DNA of 39,743 nucleotides from Sphingobium soli (GTDB taxonomy: Bacteria; Pseudomonadota; Alphaproteobacteria; Sphingomonadales; Sphingomonadaceae): the NCBI RefSeq assembly GCF_020782245.1, contig NZ_JAJGNP010000024.1, positions 1 through 39,743 of the forward strand, given 5' to 3'. Position 1 is the first letter of the stretch. Each line of letters starts with the position of its first letter. The notes beneath the pieces were generated by a model. It made no database searches, was not told the origin of the DNA, and saw nothing but the letters and a program-made list of their open reading frames with translations. Both the position numbers and the translations under genes were made by a program. Of this stretch, positions 15,217 through 22,176 are shown piece by piece.

Positions 15217-15360
15217 GACGCACCGGCAGACTTGGAGATAGCAGATCGGCACATCGTGGAGGGAGAGCAGCGCATTGCCCGTCAGGAGGCGCTGATAACG
15301 GGCTGGGGATGCAAGGCGAGTCTACCTAAGCAGCAAACCGCTAAGCGACTTAGCGACTAA
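15217..15360 (+). pseudogene. Remnant of a small helical plasmid protein
   Basis: A 47-codon frame without an evident start encodes DLEIADRHIVEGEQRIARQE and then ends at 15360. The phrase resembles short proteins of about 70 residues with a (D/A)RHIxEGExRIxRQxxLI core that occur widely in alphaproteobacteria. The normal leucine-rich C-terminus is replaced by unrelated sequence that runs into the octamer array, so I read it as a broken gene. Confidence is limited because it is short. Confidence 0.35.
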
Positions 15361-15366
15361 GCGGCT
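15326..15366. repeat. Octamer repeat array (replicon 1, left copy)
   Basis: Units of 8 bp based on CTAAGCGA occur at 15326, 15341, 15349 and 15357, the last three strictly in phase. The same octamer recurs at 16932-16997 and 17611-17650 around parA, so this is probably part of the partition centromere, displaced from the rest by the GIY-YIG/UDG gene pair. Confidence 0.6.
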
Positions 15367-15425
15367 AATTGGTCGGGCAAGGCGATAGGTGGTTGGTTGT
15401 GGGACGCTGGGGAGCGCGTGCTGAT

Positions 15426-16088
15426 CTAGGCGAGCCTTGCTTTGACCCACTCCATGATGGCCGGCTTCTTGTAAGGGGAATACCGGGTCAGATGCGGCAC
15501 AACCACGACGTTGATGCTCTTGGCGCCGAAGCTGGCCTTGAAGGCGTGACAGGTGAATCCGGGCTGCTCGGCCGGAATGCTCTCAATCTCGTCGGGCTTG
15601 AAGAAAGCACGCAGGTAGGCGAACGCCGACTTTTCAAGGCCGCTCCCGAAAGCCAGGACCGACCGAGGTCGAACGCTTTCCAGTATGATTTGATGAAGCG
15701 GCCAGCACCGCCGGGCATCACCATCCATGTCTTGATGCGTGGTGATTCCGGTCGAGCGAGTCATCACGATATTGCTGGCGGGAACGTCCCGAGGCTCAAA
15801 ACCAAGACCTGACAAAAATCTATTTACCTGCTTCTGGAGCTTGGCCTGACCTGGTGGTCGCCCCTCCCACGAGTAGTCCAGATACTCGTTCAATCCGCCT
15901 TCAATGTCGTCAATAGACTGACCAAGGGTGCTGGGCAGCGCACCACCGGGGTTCGTGCCGAGGAAGTATATCGGAAACGGATTGAGGGTCGCAGCCGAGC
16001 TATAAAGAACCTTTCCCGGCGTGTCGGCTAGAGAAGCATCGGCCGACAGGCGCTCGCGCAGCGCCGCTATGCATGTGGCGGCAGTCAC
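15426..16088 (-). CDS. Uracil-DNA glycosylase-superfamily-like protein
   Basis: About 220 residues with a GTG start whose GTGA overlaps the stop of the GIY-YIG gene. YFLGTNPGGALP (about 41-52) resembles the glycine/proline-rich motif A of UDG-fold proteins (GxxPG), ASNIVMTRSTG (105-115) sits where the Asn-containing strand lies, and VVVVPHLTRYSPY (194-206) where the HPS/HPA motif lies. SVLAFGSGLEKSAF fits the central strand-helix unit. The catalytic residue identity is uncertain, so it may bind or cut modified DNA, or only share the fold. It is coupled to a GIY-YIG nuclease, which makes a joint role on damaged or modified DNA an attractive but unproven idea. Confidence 0.55.
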   Translation of the reverse strand: MTAATCIAALRERLSADASLADTPGKVLYSSAATLNPFPIYFLGTNPGGALPSTLGQSIDDIEGGLNEYLDYSWEGRPPGQAKLQKQVNRFLSGLGFEPRDVPASNIVMTRSTGITTHQDMDGDARRCWPLHQIILESVRPRSVLAFGSGLEKSAFAYLRAFFKPDEIESIPAEQPGFTCHAFKASFGAKSINVVVVPHLTRYSPYKKPAIMEWVKARLA

Positions 16089-16816
16089 CGCTCTTGATAA
16101 TCTTGAAGGTGTTGGCGGTCGCTGCGGAAATACCCGCCTTCGATGTAGCCCACCAGCCACGATGCTGAAACTTGTCCTCCCTGCGTGTACGCGGACTTGT
16201 TTCCGGTGAAATCCACGGCGCTGAGCAGGCCGACGAACTCCTCACCAGTGACACCAGGGTTGGCTTCAGCAACCGTGTATATCTTCCCGAAAACGCTTGT
16301 TCGGGAAAGCGGCTCTCTCGGGCCTGCCATCAAGCGGGTGTGCCGCAGCTTGAACTTCGCGGGGATGGCGTTCGCATCGCCGGACGCTGCATGATCGGCA
16401 GCATATTTGCGAAGCTCGATACCATTAAGCTTCAGTGAGGGGGCGTAGGTCTGGGCGTTCGTCAGAGGACCTGCACCTTCAGCCAGACGGCCGATGGAAT
16501 TGATCAACTCCTCCTCCCGATCCCACGGCTCGACCGCGTGTACGCTGTCGATGGTTCGGACAACCTCGCCGCCCTTGGCCCAGATTGATCGGATCGTCTC
16601 GACCTTGGCGCCGGAGCGTGCCGGATCGCGGGCCTCTTCTTCGTGGGCGAAGAGTCGCGCCCCCTGCCCTATCCCGACATAGAATGGCGTGCCCAGGCCG
16701 CCAAACTTCGGCTCCCCATCCGGCATACGCAGCAGATAGACGTAGTGGGGACCACCGCCAGAGGCGGCGATGAAGCCAGCCAAGTCGGCACGATCGTTTA
16801 TCAGCCAGTCACGCAT
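16085..16816 (-). CDS. GIY-YIG (LEM-3-like) endonuclease-domain protein
   Basis: 243 residues. HYVYLLRMPDGEP (24-36) supplies the GIY-like strand, GTPFYVGIGQGARLFAHEEEA (42-62) the YIG strand and the following Arg/His, and WDREEELINSIGR with the Glu cluster (101-103) plus LTN (118-120) the metal-binding helix and Asn, as in LEM-3-type GIY-YIG domains. A separate C-terminal domain (about 170-243; EEFVGLLSAVDFTGNKSAYT, WLVGYIEGGYF) is unassigned. The start at 16816 is chosen for its AAGGAAGG ribosome site; an upstream extension to 16906 is open. It is coupled by a GTGA overlap to the UDG-like gene and inserted between partition repeat arrays. Confidence 0.7.
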   Translation of the reverse strand: MRDWLINDRADLAGFIAASGGGPHYVYLLRMPDGEPKFGGLGTPFYVGIGQGARLFAHEEEARDPARSGAKVETIRSIWAKGGEVVRTIDSVHAVEPWDREEELINSIGRLAEGAGPLTNAQTYAPSLKLNGIELRKYAADHAASGDANAIPAKFKLRHTRLMAGPREPLSRTSVFGKIYTVAEANPGVTGEEFVGLLSAVDFTGNKSAYTQGGQVSASWLVGYIEGGYFRSDRQHLQDYQER

Positions 16817-16931
16817 AGAGCCCTTCCTTACAACAGCGTCAACTTCGTGCTTTCGGCTGCCGCTGAACCTTAACGCAGCTTCGTTTTCGATCCTGGTGAA
16901 TATCACTCAGCTGGCCCTTCGTGCCAAGGCA

Positions 16932-16997
16932 CTAAGCGATTAAACGATGATCTTGAACTAAGCGCTTAAGCGGTATAAATCGCTTAAGCGCTTAGTA
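16932..16997. promoter_or_regulatory. parA1 promoter/operator: perfect 16-bp inverted repeat with embedded -10
   Basis: ACTAAGCGCTTAAGCG (16957-16972) and its exact complement (16981-16996) flank an 8-bp spacer, GTATAAAT, that contains a TATAAA -10 hexamer; TTGAAC at 16953-16958 is a possible -35. The arms consist of CTAAGCG-type octamers. A further CTAAGCGA lies at 16932. AGGAG at 16996-17000 serves parA. Binding by the ribbon-helix-helix protein would both repress the operon and mark a centromere; this is inference by analogy with omega/ParR-type systems. Confidence 0.65.
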
Positions 16998-17006
16998 GGA
17001 GTCTTT

Positions 17007-17660
17007 ATGCAGGTCTGGGCCGTGATTGCGCAGAAGGGGGGGCAATCCAAAACCACCCTTTCGACCGGATTCGCCGTCGAGGCGGCGCGAGAGGGGGCGT
17101 CGGTCGTTATCCTCGATGCCGACGACCGCCAAGGATCGGCGCTCTACTGGTCGGAACGCCGCGACGACGACGACGTGATGGTGAAGGACAGTAGCGTCGC
17201 CGGCTTGCCGCTCCACGTCTCGCGCGGGCGCAGCAGCGGCAAGATCGACCTCATTATCATCGACACGCCGGCGAACTCCAAGGACATTGCCATGCTCGCG
17301 GCCGAACAGGCGGATTTCGTCATCATCCCCGTCGCGCCGCGAGGGCTGGACGTTCATTCGGTGTTGCAGACCGTCAAACAGGTGCAGCAGGCAGGCACGC
17401 CGTTCGCTGTCATACTGACGCAGGTTCCGCATCAGGGCGGGGAGGGGCAGGAGGCCCATGCCGGCTTCACGGCGAAGGGCGTGACGATGTTCGATAGCCG
17501 CCTCCATTTCCGCAAAGATTTCTACAAGGCCACACCGCTCGGCAGAACGGCGGCCGAGACGGACCCAGATAGCAAGGCAGCGGCCGAGTTGCGTGCCGCC
17601 TATAACGAGGCTAAGCGACTAAGCGGATTTGCGACTAAGCAAGTAAGCGAGGTTGGATGA
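17007..17660 (+). CDS. parA: ParA-family partition ATPase (replicon 1), variant Walker A
   Basis: A 217-residue small (type Ib-like) ParA without an N-terminal HTH. The deviant Walker A region reads QKGGQSKTT (residues 9-17): the signature Lys10 and Lys15 are present but the usual Gly before the second Lys is Ser14. VVILDADDRQGSALYW (Walker A' partner/switch) and IDLIIIDTPANS (Walker B) are normal. It would move plasmid copies by ATP-driven DNA binding with the downstream ribbon-helix-helix protein. It is first in a parA - RHH - repA operon with overlapping stops and starts. Its 3' end also carries in-phase CTAAGCGA octamers. Confidence 0.88.
   Translation: MQVWAVIAQKGGQSKTTLSTGFAVEAAREGASVVILDADDRQGSALYWSERRDDDDVMVKDSSVAGLPLHVSRGRSSGKIDLIIIDTPANSKDIAMLAAEQADFVIIPVAPRGLDVHSVLQTVKQVQQAGTPFAVILTQVPHQGGEGQEAHAGFTAKGVTMFDSRLHFRKDFYKATPLGRTAAETDPDSKAAAELRAAYNEAKRLSGFATKQVSEVG
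17611..17650. repeat. Octamer array inside the 3' end of parA1
   Basis: Five 8-bp units run without gaps; four match CTAAGCGA with at most two changes (17611, 17619, 17635, 17643) and the unit at 17627 is degenerate. The array is within the coding sequence, just before the RHH gene start. The same octamer occurs at 15326-15366 and 16957-16996. Confidence 0.65.
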
Positions 17661-18001
17661 TGGCGAAGAAAACTTCCGCGCTCGCCGGCATCTTCGATGA
17701 CGAGCCCGAGGCACCGGCACCGGCACCGGCACCAACTCCCGTTGCCGATGCAACTCCCGCACCGCAGCCTGCCGCCCCGCGTCGGTCGCGGCGTGCGGCC
17801 GACACGCCGGCCCCGGCAGCACCTGCCCGACGCAGCAGCCATCCCGGCAAGAAGCCGGTACTAATCCACATTCCCGAAGACATGCATCGCACGCTGCGCC
17901 AGCTCAGCGTCGAGGAGGGCGGGGAGCCCCTTACCGTCATCACCGAGCGGTTGCTGCGCCAGTATCTGGTCCAGCGGGGACACACCAGGTTCGCGCCGTG
18001 A
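17657..18001 (+). CDS. Ribbon-helix-helix partition protein, ParB/ParR analogue (replicon 1)
   Basis: 114 residues. A short N-terminal segment (KKTSALAGIFDDE) is followed by an Ala/Pro-rich linker (about 20-65) and a C-terminal ribbon-helix-helix-like domain: KKPVLIHIPEDMHRTLRQLS, then TVITERLLRQYLVQRG. The layout (flexible N-terminus to stimulate ParA, RHH to bind DNA) is that of small centromere-binding proteins. It starts at ATG 17657 or 17660, overlapping the parA stop, and its stop overlaps the repA GTG. It probably binds the CTAAGCGA octamers. Confidence 0.75.
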   Translation: MMAKKTSALAGIFDDEPEAPAPAPAPTPVADATPAPQPAAPRRSRRAADTPAPAAPARRSSHPGKKPVLIHIPEDMHRTLRQLSVEEGGEPLTVITERLLRQYLVQRGHTRFAP

Positions 18002-18951
18002 GCAAGCGGCGCGATCCCAATCCCGAGTTCGACCTGTTCATTCCGGCGCTTGGCGATCTTCCGCTCAAGGACCAGCGGGAGGTCATGGAGCGCCCGTTCT
18101 TCTCGCTCCAGAAGCGCAAGCGGCTGAAGCCGATCGAGTATCGCAGCCCGGATGGCGATGCCTGGGTGCGCGTCCAGGCCATCCCCGACTACGGCATGGC
18201 CACGATCTGGGATGCTGATATCCTGATATGGGCCGCGTCCACGCTCAACCGCATGAAGCAGCAGGGGCTGAACGATCTGCCCCGCACGCTGACGACTACG
18301 CCCTATGACCTGCTGCGAGCGATCAAGCGTAGCACAGGGGGCAGGGACTATCAGGAGCTGCAAGCCGCGCTCCTCCGGCTACAGACAACTTCCATCACGA
18401 CTTCAATCCGCGCGACAAAGCGCCGGCAGAAGGCCGGCTTCAACTGGCTCGACAGCTGGACCTTCGACACCGACGCCGAGACGGAACAGCCGCGCGGCAT
18501 GACGCTGACCCTCTCAGATTGGGTCTATGAGGGCATCGTCAATGAGAAGTCGCTGCTCACCATGCACCCCGATTATTTCCTGCTCTCCGGAGGGCTGGAG
18601 CGGGCGCTCTATCGTATCGCGCGTAAGCACGCCGGCACGCAGCGCGGCGGGTGGACGTGCCGGGTCGAGGTGCTTCGCGACAAGACCGGCAGCGACGCCC
18701 AGCCTAAGGAGTTCAACCGGATGCTCCGGCGGGTGATCGAGGCCGACCAGCTCCCCGACTATGCGATGGAGCTGACCGAGACGATGGACAAAAGCCCGGC
18801 CGTGCGCTTCAGGCTCCGCGGCGAGGCCGAGGCACTGGCACTCGCCGAGAGGATGCGCGCCGAGGAGGAACGGCGGGCCCGTTTCGACGCCGAGCGCAAG
18901 CGCGCCGAGGAAGTCGATGCACAGATGGATCGGCTTGCCGGCCGCCGCTGA
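17998..18951 (+). CDS. repA: RPA-family plasmid replication initiator RepA (replicon 1)
   Basis: 317 residues of the alphaproteobacterial RPA (replication initiator protein A) family: FDLFIPALGDLPLKDQREVMERPFFSLQKRKR at the N-terminus, IWDADILIWAASTLNR, TTPYDLLRAIKRSTGG, LTLSDWVYEGIV and LERALYRIARKHAG, which fit the paired winged-helix initiator. The charged C-terminal helix (AEEERRARFDAERKRAEE) is variable. The GTG start overlaps the preceding stop. The first of six iterons overlaps its stop codon, so the origin is immediately downstream. Confidence 0.9.
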   Translation: MSKRRDPNPEFDLFIPALGDLPLKDQREVMERPFFSLQKRKRLKPIEYRSPDGDAWVRVQAIPDYGMATIWDADILIWAASTLNRMKQQGLNDLPRTLTTTPYDLLRAIKRSTGGRDYQELQAALLRLQTTSITTSIRATKRRQKAGFNWLDSWTFDTDAETEQPRGMTLTLSDWVYEGIVNEKSLLTMHPDYFLLSGGLERALYRIARKHAGTQRGGWTCRVEVLRDKTGSDAQPKEFNRMLRRVIEADQLPDYAMELTETMDKSPAVRFRLRGEAEALALAERMRAEEERRARFDAERKRAEEVDAQMDRLAGRR

Positions 18952-19290
18952 CTATCGGGGTTTCACACACCGCAGGCCCAACTATCGGGGTTTCACCCAC
19001 CAGCCAGCGATGCCGCCTGAACCCTGACATGCTTCGGGCGATGCCGGAGCCACCTGCCAGGCTGTGGATAACTGGCGCGTGAGGCCCCTTTTCGGCTCCA
19101 GAGTCTCGGGGTTTCACCCACCTTGGCGTCGGGGTATCACCCACCGCACTATCGGGGTATCACACACCGAATCACGGGGTTTCACCCACCGGGCGGTCCA
19201 GCAAGCAGCTGATAAACAAAGCAAGATTCCGCTTTTTGGGCGGCTTAACTTGTTTAACAATTCCTCTTTAACAGAATCTCTTAACGTCAG
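18951..19290. other. Candidate oriV of replicon 1: iterons, DnaA box, AT-rich segment
   Basis: Six direct repeats close to TCGGGGTTTCACCCACC lie at 18951-18972, 18981-19002, 19102-19122, 19126-19146, 19148-19169 and 19170-19190; two positions vary (TTT/TAT and ACC/ACA). The complement of a perfect DnaA box (TGTGGATAA) is at 19063-19071, between the second and third iterons. 19200-19290 is AT-rich with repeated CTTAAC/TTTAAC, suitable for strand opening. The arrangement next to repA is typical of an iteron-controlled origin. Confidence 0.8.
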
Positions 19291-19328
19291 GGTGTACGCA
19301 AACCCGTGACCTAAGAAGGACAACCGGA

Positions 19329-19431
19329 ATTGGCCGTAGGGCCAATGCGCCTTTGATCCGTGCCGGCTAGCGCCGTCACCAGAGCGGCCTAACGGCCGCA
19401 GGGCTTCCGGGAGAAGCCAGGCGAAACTGGC
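19329..19431. repeat. Block of tandem hairpins between oriV1 and traG
   Basis: Perfect short stems occur in a row: ATTGGCC/GGCCAAT (19329-19346), GCGGCC/GGCCGC (19384-19399), GGCTTC/GAAGCC (19402-19418) and GCCAG/CTGGC (19416-19431). No coding frame is convincing in 19191-19522. A similar block lies at the same relative place in replicon 2. Possible roles are a single-strand initiation site, oriT-proximal structure or transcription block. Confidence 0.45.
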
Positions 19432-19522
19432 AGTGTGTGCCTTCAGCGTTCCGCCAGTGGAGAGGGTGGTAAGGCGCTATCCCAAAGCTCACCGCTCAAC
19501 TTCTCGGGACGAGTGTGTGCGA

Positions 19523-20134
19523 TCACGCCGGATCGAACAGGCCGGCGAACTCGCGCTGGTCATAGTAGCGGACCTTGCTGGCCCAGAGCGGACGTTCGCC
19601 TTGGCGCAGCAGCAGCAGCGTGTCGGCCGGCATCCGCATGATTTCGTCCGGCGTGACGAGCCGCCGCGCCGTGACATGCGTGCTGACGCTTTCCGAGGGA
19701 CCGGCGCGATTGTCGCCCCAGCCAGTGCCGCGTGACGTGCTGAGGGTCGCATATTCCAGCGTCGTGTCGCCGATCGTGCGCGAGAGCATGTCCGCGGTGG
19801 CATGATCGTTGACCCCGAACGTCTGGATCACCCCGGCATTGGACAGGAAGGTGCCCGCGCGCTCGCCATAGAGGGCGCGGAGCTGGTGCATGTCCTGGAG
19901 GATCGGCCAGAGCTGGAGGCCATAGCCGGCCATCAGGCCCATCGCGCGCTCCACCGGCTCCAGTCGGCCTAGCGCCGCGAACTCATCGAGCAGGAACAGC
20001 ACGGGGCTTGTTGGCCGGGCAGGGGAGCGGGCCATGTCGGTGACAGCCTGCGCGACCAGCAGCCGCAGCCAGCGGGCATAGGTATCGAGCCGATCCGGTG
20101 GGAGGCACAGGAACACGGTGCCGGGCCGCTCCTT
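19523..20134 (-). pseudogene. traG: C-terminal fragment of TraG/VirD4-type coupling protein (copy 1)
   Basis: The frame runs without a start from the transposon end at 20135 to a stop at 19523, about 203 codons. VLFLLDEFAALGRLEPVERAM (Walker B region of the coupling ATPase), YGLQLWPILQDMHQLRALYG, FLSNAGVIQTFGVNDHATADML and the C-terminal YYDQREFAGLFDPA are typical of VirD4/TraG proteins that feed DNA to a type IV secretion system. The N-terminal membrane part and Walker A are missing, cut off by the Cr/Hg transposon. It cannot function as a coupling protein. Confidence 0.85.
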
Positions 20135-20197
20135 GGCGTCACCTCAAGGTTTGTGCGCCAGACAACGATTTGGCAGACATAATGCGAACATCGGCTA
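20135..20197 (+). repeat. Left terminal inverted repeat of the Cr/Hg transposon
   Basis: Begins GGCGTCACCTCAAGGTTTGT; the first 20 bases are identical to the complement of the right end, and 55 of 63 positions match overall. It replaces the upstream part of traG copy 1. Confidence 0.85.
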
Positions 20198-20314
20198 ATT
20201 AGCGAGCTTGAGGCGCGACATGGAATCGTTGAGCTGGCGGAATTCACCGCCAGGCGGACGCTCCGCCTGCCCTCAAAGGCAGCCGCCGGGCAGGCTACGC
20301 CGCGGGGTACGATG

Positions 20315-20641
20315 CTACTGACATGGCCAAGCCTTCGCTAACGAGCGTTCAGCTCCGGCCACCATATGAACACTCATAAAATAGCTATTCTGCTCCGCCC
20401 AGCGTAAATATGCCGCGCGCAGCGCCGATCGGTCATAGCGTGGAGCGCGGCATTCCGCTTTTCGCGCGACGATCATCATGTCGAGCACGCCTTGGAGGTA
20501 AGCGCCGCATCGCGGCTCATTCGCTTGACAGCTTACGAACAACGCCGAGCCCGTCGCCGACGCGGGTTCGGTTTGGCCGATCGCACTATCAGGCAGGGCG
20601 GCCAAAGCGGCGCATAACAATATCCATCGCCTTGGCCGCAT
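20315..20641 (-). CDS. Secreted Rap1a/Tai-like small protein
   Basis: 108 residues with a signal peptide (RRWILLCAALAALPDSAIGQ). The mature part, GSALFVSCQANEPRCGAYLQGVLDMM and later CRAP, with conserved cysteines and YLRWAEQN, resembles the Rap1a/Tai domain, first described as immunity proteins of type VI effectors but widespread as stand-alone periplasmic proteins. It is the first gene inside the left repeat. A link to metal resistance is unknown. Confidence 0.55.
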   Translation of the reverse strand: MRPRRWILLCAALAALPDSAIGQTEPASATGSALFVSCQANEPRCGAYLQGVLDMMIVARKAECRAPRYDRSALRAAYLRWAEQNSYFMSVHMVAGAERSLAKAWPCQ

Positions 20642-20716
20642 TTTCGTCTCCTATTCCGCAGTATCATTTCGGAAGGGGCGCACGGCCCTCGACGGCCGGC
20701 GCCCCGTGCTGATCCA

Positions 20717-21040
20717 TCATTCGCGGCCGAGCACCTGGCCTTCGGGCGTGACGAACAGTTCGATCGTCTTTCCGTCGCTGTTCTTGCCCTTGATTTCATA
20801 GAGCGTGCTTCCGTCCGCCTTTCGGGTGACTTGCTCCGCTTTGCTTATTGACGCGAGTTGCGCGCGTGCCGCGTTCATCGCGGCCTCGGGCACCTGAGCA
20901 AGCGGGATGTCTCGTTCGCTGTGCTTGCCGATTATCCGGTTTTCGTTCGCCTCGTGGTTTTGCGCGATCGCCACGCCCGCGATCGCCAGCGCGGCCGCGC
21001 CCACGCCTGCGACAACAGTGAGAGTTCGTTTGCTAGCCAT
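20717..21040 (-). CDS. PepSY-domain periplasmic protein
   Basis: About 107 residues. MASKRTLTVVAGVGAAALAIAGVAIAQ is a signal peptide or anchor. The mature region has one PepSY-like unit: IPLAQVPEAAMNAARAQL, then ADGSTLYEIKGKNSDGKTIELFVTPEGQVLG. The ATG at 21040 with GGAAGTGG upstream is preferred; the open frame continues to 21121 over the DUF1259 stop. PepSY proteins act as inhibitors or stress sensors in the envelope, and here it probably travels with the DUF1259 gene upstream. Confidence 0.75.
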   Translation of the reverse strand: MASKRTLTVVAGVGAAALAIAGVAIAQNHEANENRIIGKHSERDIPLAQVPEAAMNAARAQLASISKAEQVTRKADGSTLYEIKGKNSDGKTIELFVTPEGQVLGRE

Positions 21041-21117
21041 GTTCCATTCCACTTCCTGCATAAGGGCCGTGGGGTCGGGCGGGCGGCGGTTACGGCCCAA
21101 TGAGCCGTCGTCCGAGT

Positions 21118-22008
21118 TCAACTCCTCTGATTGTTCATCCTGTCGAGCGCCGCGCGCAGCCCACGGGCGAGCTTGGCTGCGTCGTCGTTGGCCCAGAAGT
21201 GCATGAAGAACAGCCGCGGCTCGTCGTTTAGCATATGATTATGCAGCGCCGTGACCTCGATCCCGTTCGTCCGCAGCACGCGCAGGACCGGATCGACCTC
21301 GTTTGCGACAAGTACGAAATCGCCGGTGATGGCGGCTCGGCCGTCCCCGGTTGGCTGAAAGTTGATCGCGGTCGCCGTGCCCATCGTCGGCGGAGTCTCC
21401 ATATCGCCGTCCATCAGCCGCTCGGCGCGCGGAAAGCTGTATTGGAGGATGCCACCGGCCGTCTTGCCCTCACCGCCCATCAACCGGTTGAGCGCGGCCA
21501 CATCGAGGTCGAGCCGCGATGCGGCTGCGCTGGCCGAAGGCGATTGCGGCGCGGCGAGCGGGGTCCGACTGGCTGATAGCGCTTGCCGGAGCGCGGCCGC
21601 GAGCTTCACCGGGTCGCCGTGGCCGGCAATGTGCATGTACATGGTCGCAGGCGAAGAGCGGAGCAGGTGATTGTGGAGCGCGGTGATCGTAAAACCGCTT
21701 GCGAGCAGGCGGCTCAAAACGGGGTTCACCTCGTCGTGGGTCAGCACGAGATCGCCCATCACCATCGCCTCGTCGCCCATCGGCTGAAACGCCGCCCAAG
21801 AGCCGAGCGCGAGGGAGGGCTTGATCGTCACCCCATCCAGCGTGACGCTCAGGTCCGAACGCGGGAAGCTGTAGCGGTGAACGCCCCCCGGCTGTTCGGC
21901 CCCCGCTCGTCCTATCGCCCGGTCGACAGCCGACCAGTCCGGCGCTGCCCATGCCGGGCTTGCCAGCAGGAGGCTGGCGAATCCCAAGGCGATGGTCTTT
22001 TTCAGCAT
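21118..22008 (-). CDS. Secreted protein with two DUF1259 (LppY/LpqO) domains
   Basis: 296 residues with a signal peptide (MLKKTIALGFASLLLASPAWA). Two homologous halves are visible: YSFPRSDLSVTLDGVTIKPSLALGSWAAFQP...ALHNHLL...MHIAGHGDP and YSFPRAERLMDGDMETPPTMGTATAINFQP...ALHNHML...MHFWANDD. Each contains the DUF1259 pattern with HNH(L/M) and (M)H residues that could bind metal. It is co-directional with the PepSY gene and divergent from chrB. It is frequently found near chromate or other metal genes, but no activity is established here. Confidence 0.82.
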   Translation of the reverse strand: MLKKTIALGFASLLLASPAWAAPDWSAVDRAIGRAGAEQPGGVHRYSFPRSDLSVTLDGVTIKPSLALGSWAAFQPMGDEAMVMGDLVLTHDEVNPVLSRLLASGFTITALHNHLLRSSPATMYMHIAGHGDPVKLAAALRQALSASRTPLAAPQSPSASAAASRLDLDVAALNRLMGGEGKTAGGILQYSFPRAERLMDGDMETPPTMGTATAINFQPTGDGRAAITGDFVLVANEVDPVLRVLRTNGIEVTALHNHMLNDEPRLFFMHFWANDDAAKLARGLRAALDRMNNQRS

Positions 22009-22132
22009 AATTGATCCTTCATCAGCGCACTCGACACGGAAAGCCTCACGTCATGCGAGCGCGCCGCCGGCGAGCCGCGACATTGCGCTCCGGTTTCTTT
22101 CTTCGGGATAAGCAGTCCTATGCTCATGAGGC

Positions 22133-22174
22133 TTGTGATGCAACCCTTACACTTGTAGGCTAGTGACGATACAA
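22133..22174 (+). promoter_or_regulatory. chrB promoter and operator-like dyad
   Basis: TTGTGA (22133-22138) and TAGGCT (22156-22161) with 17-bp spacing form a weak promoter. TTGTA and TACAA form a dyad with a 12-bp gap at 22153-22174, overlapping the -10 and ending just before the chrB ATG. The position would suit autorepression by ChrB in the absence of chromate. Confidence 0.4.
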
Positions 22175-22176
22175 CT

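Noticed and set aside
15326..17650. CRISPR-like array from the repeated octamers
   Set aside because: Units are 8 bp without spacers and in phase with each other; they fit a protein-binding array, and no cas genes are present.
18951..19190. Iterons read as a CRISPR or satellite repeat
   Set aside because: Irregular spacing, adjacency to repA and a DnaA box point to a replication origin.
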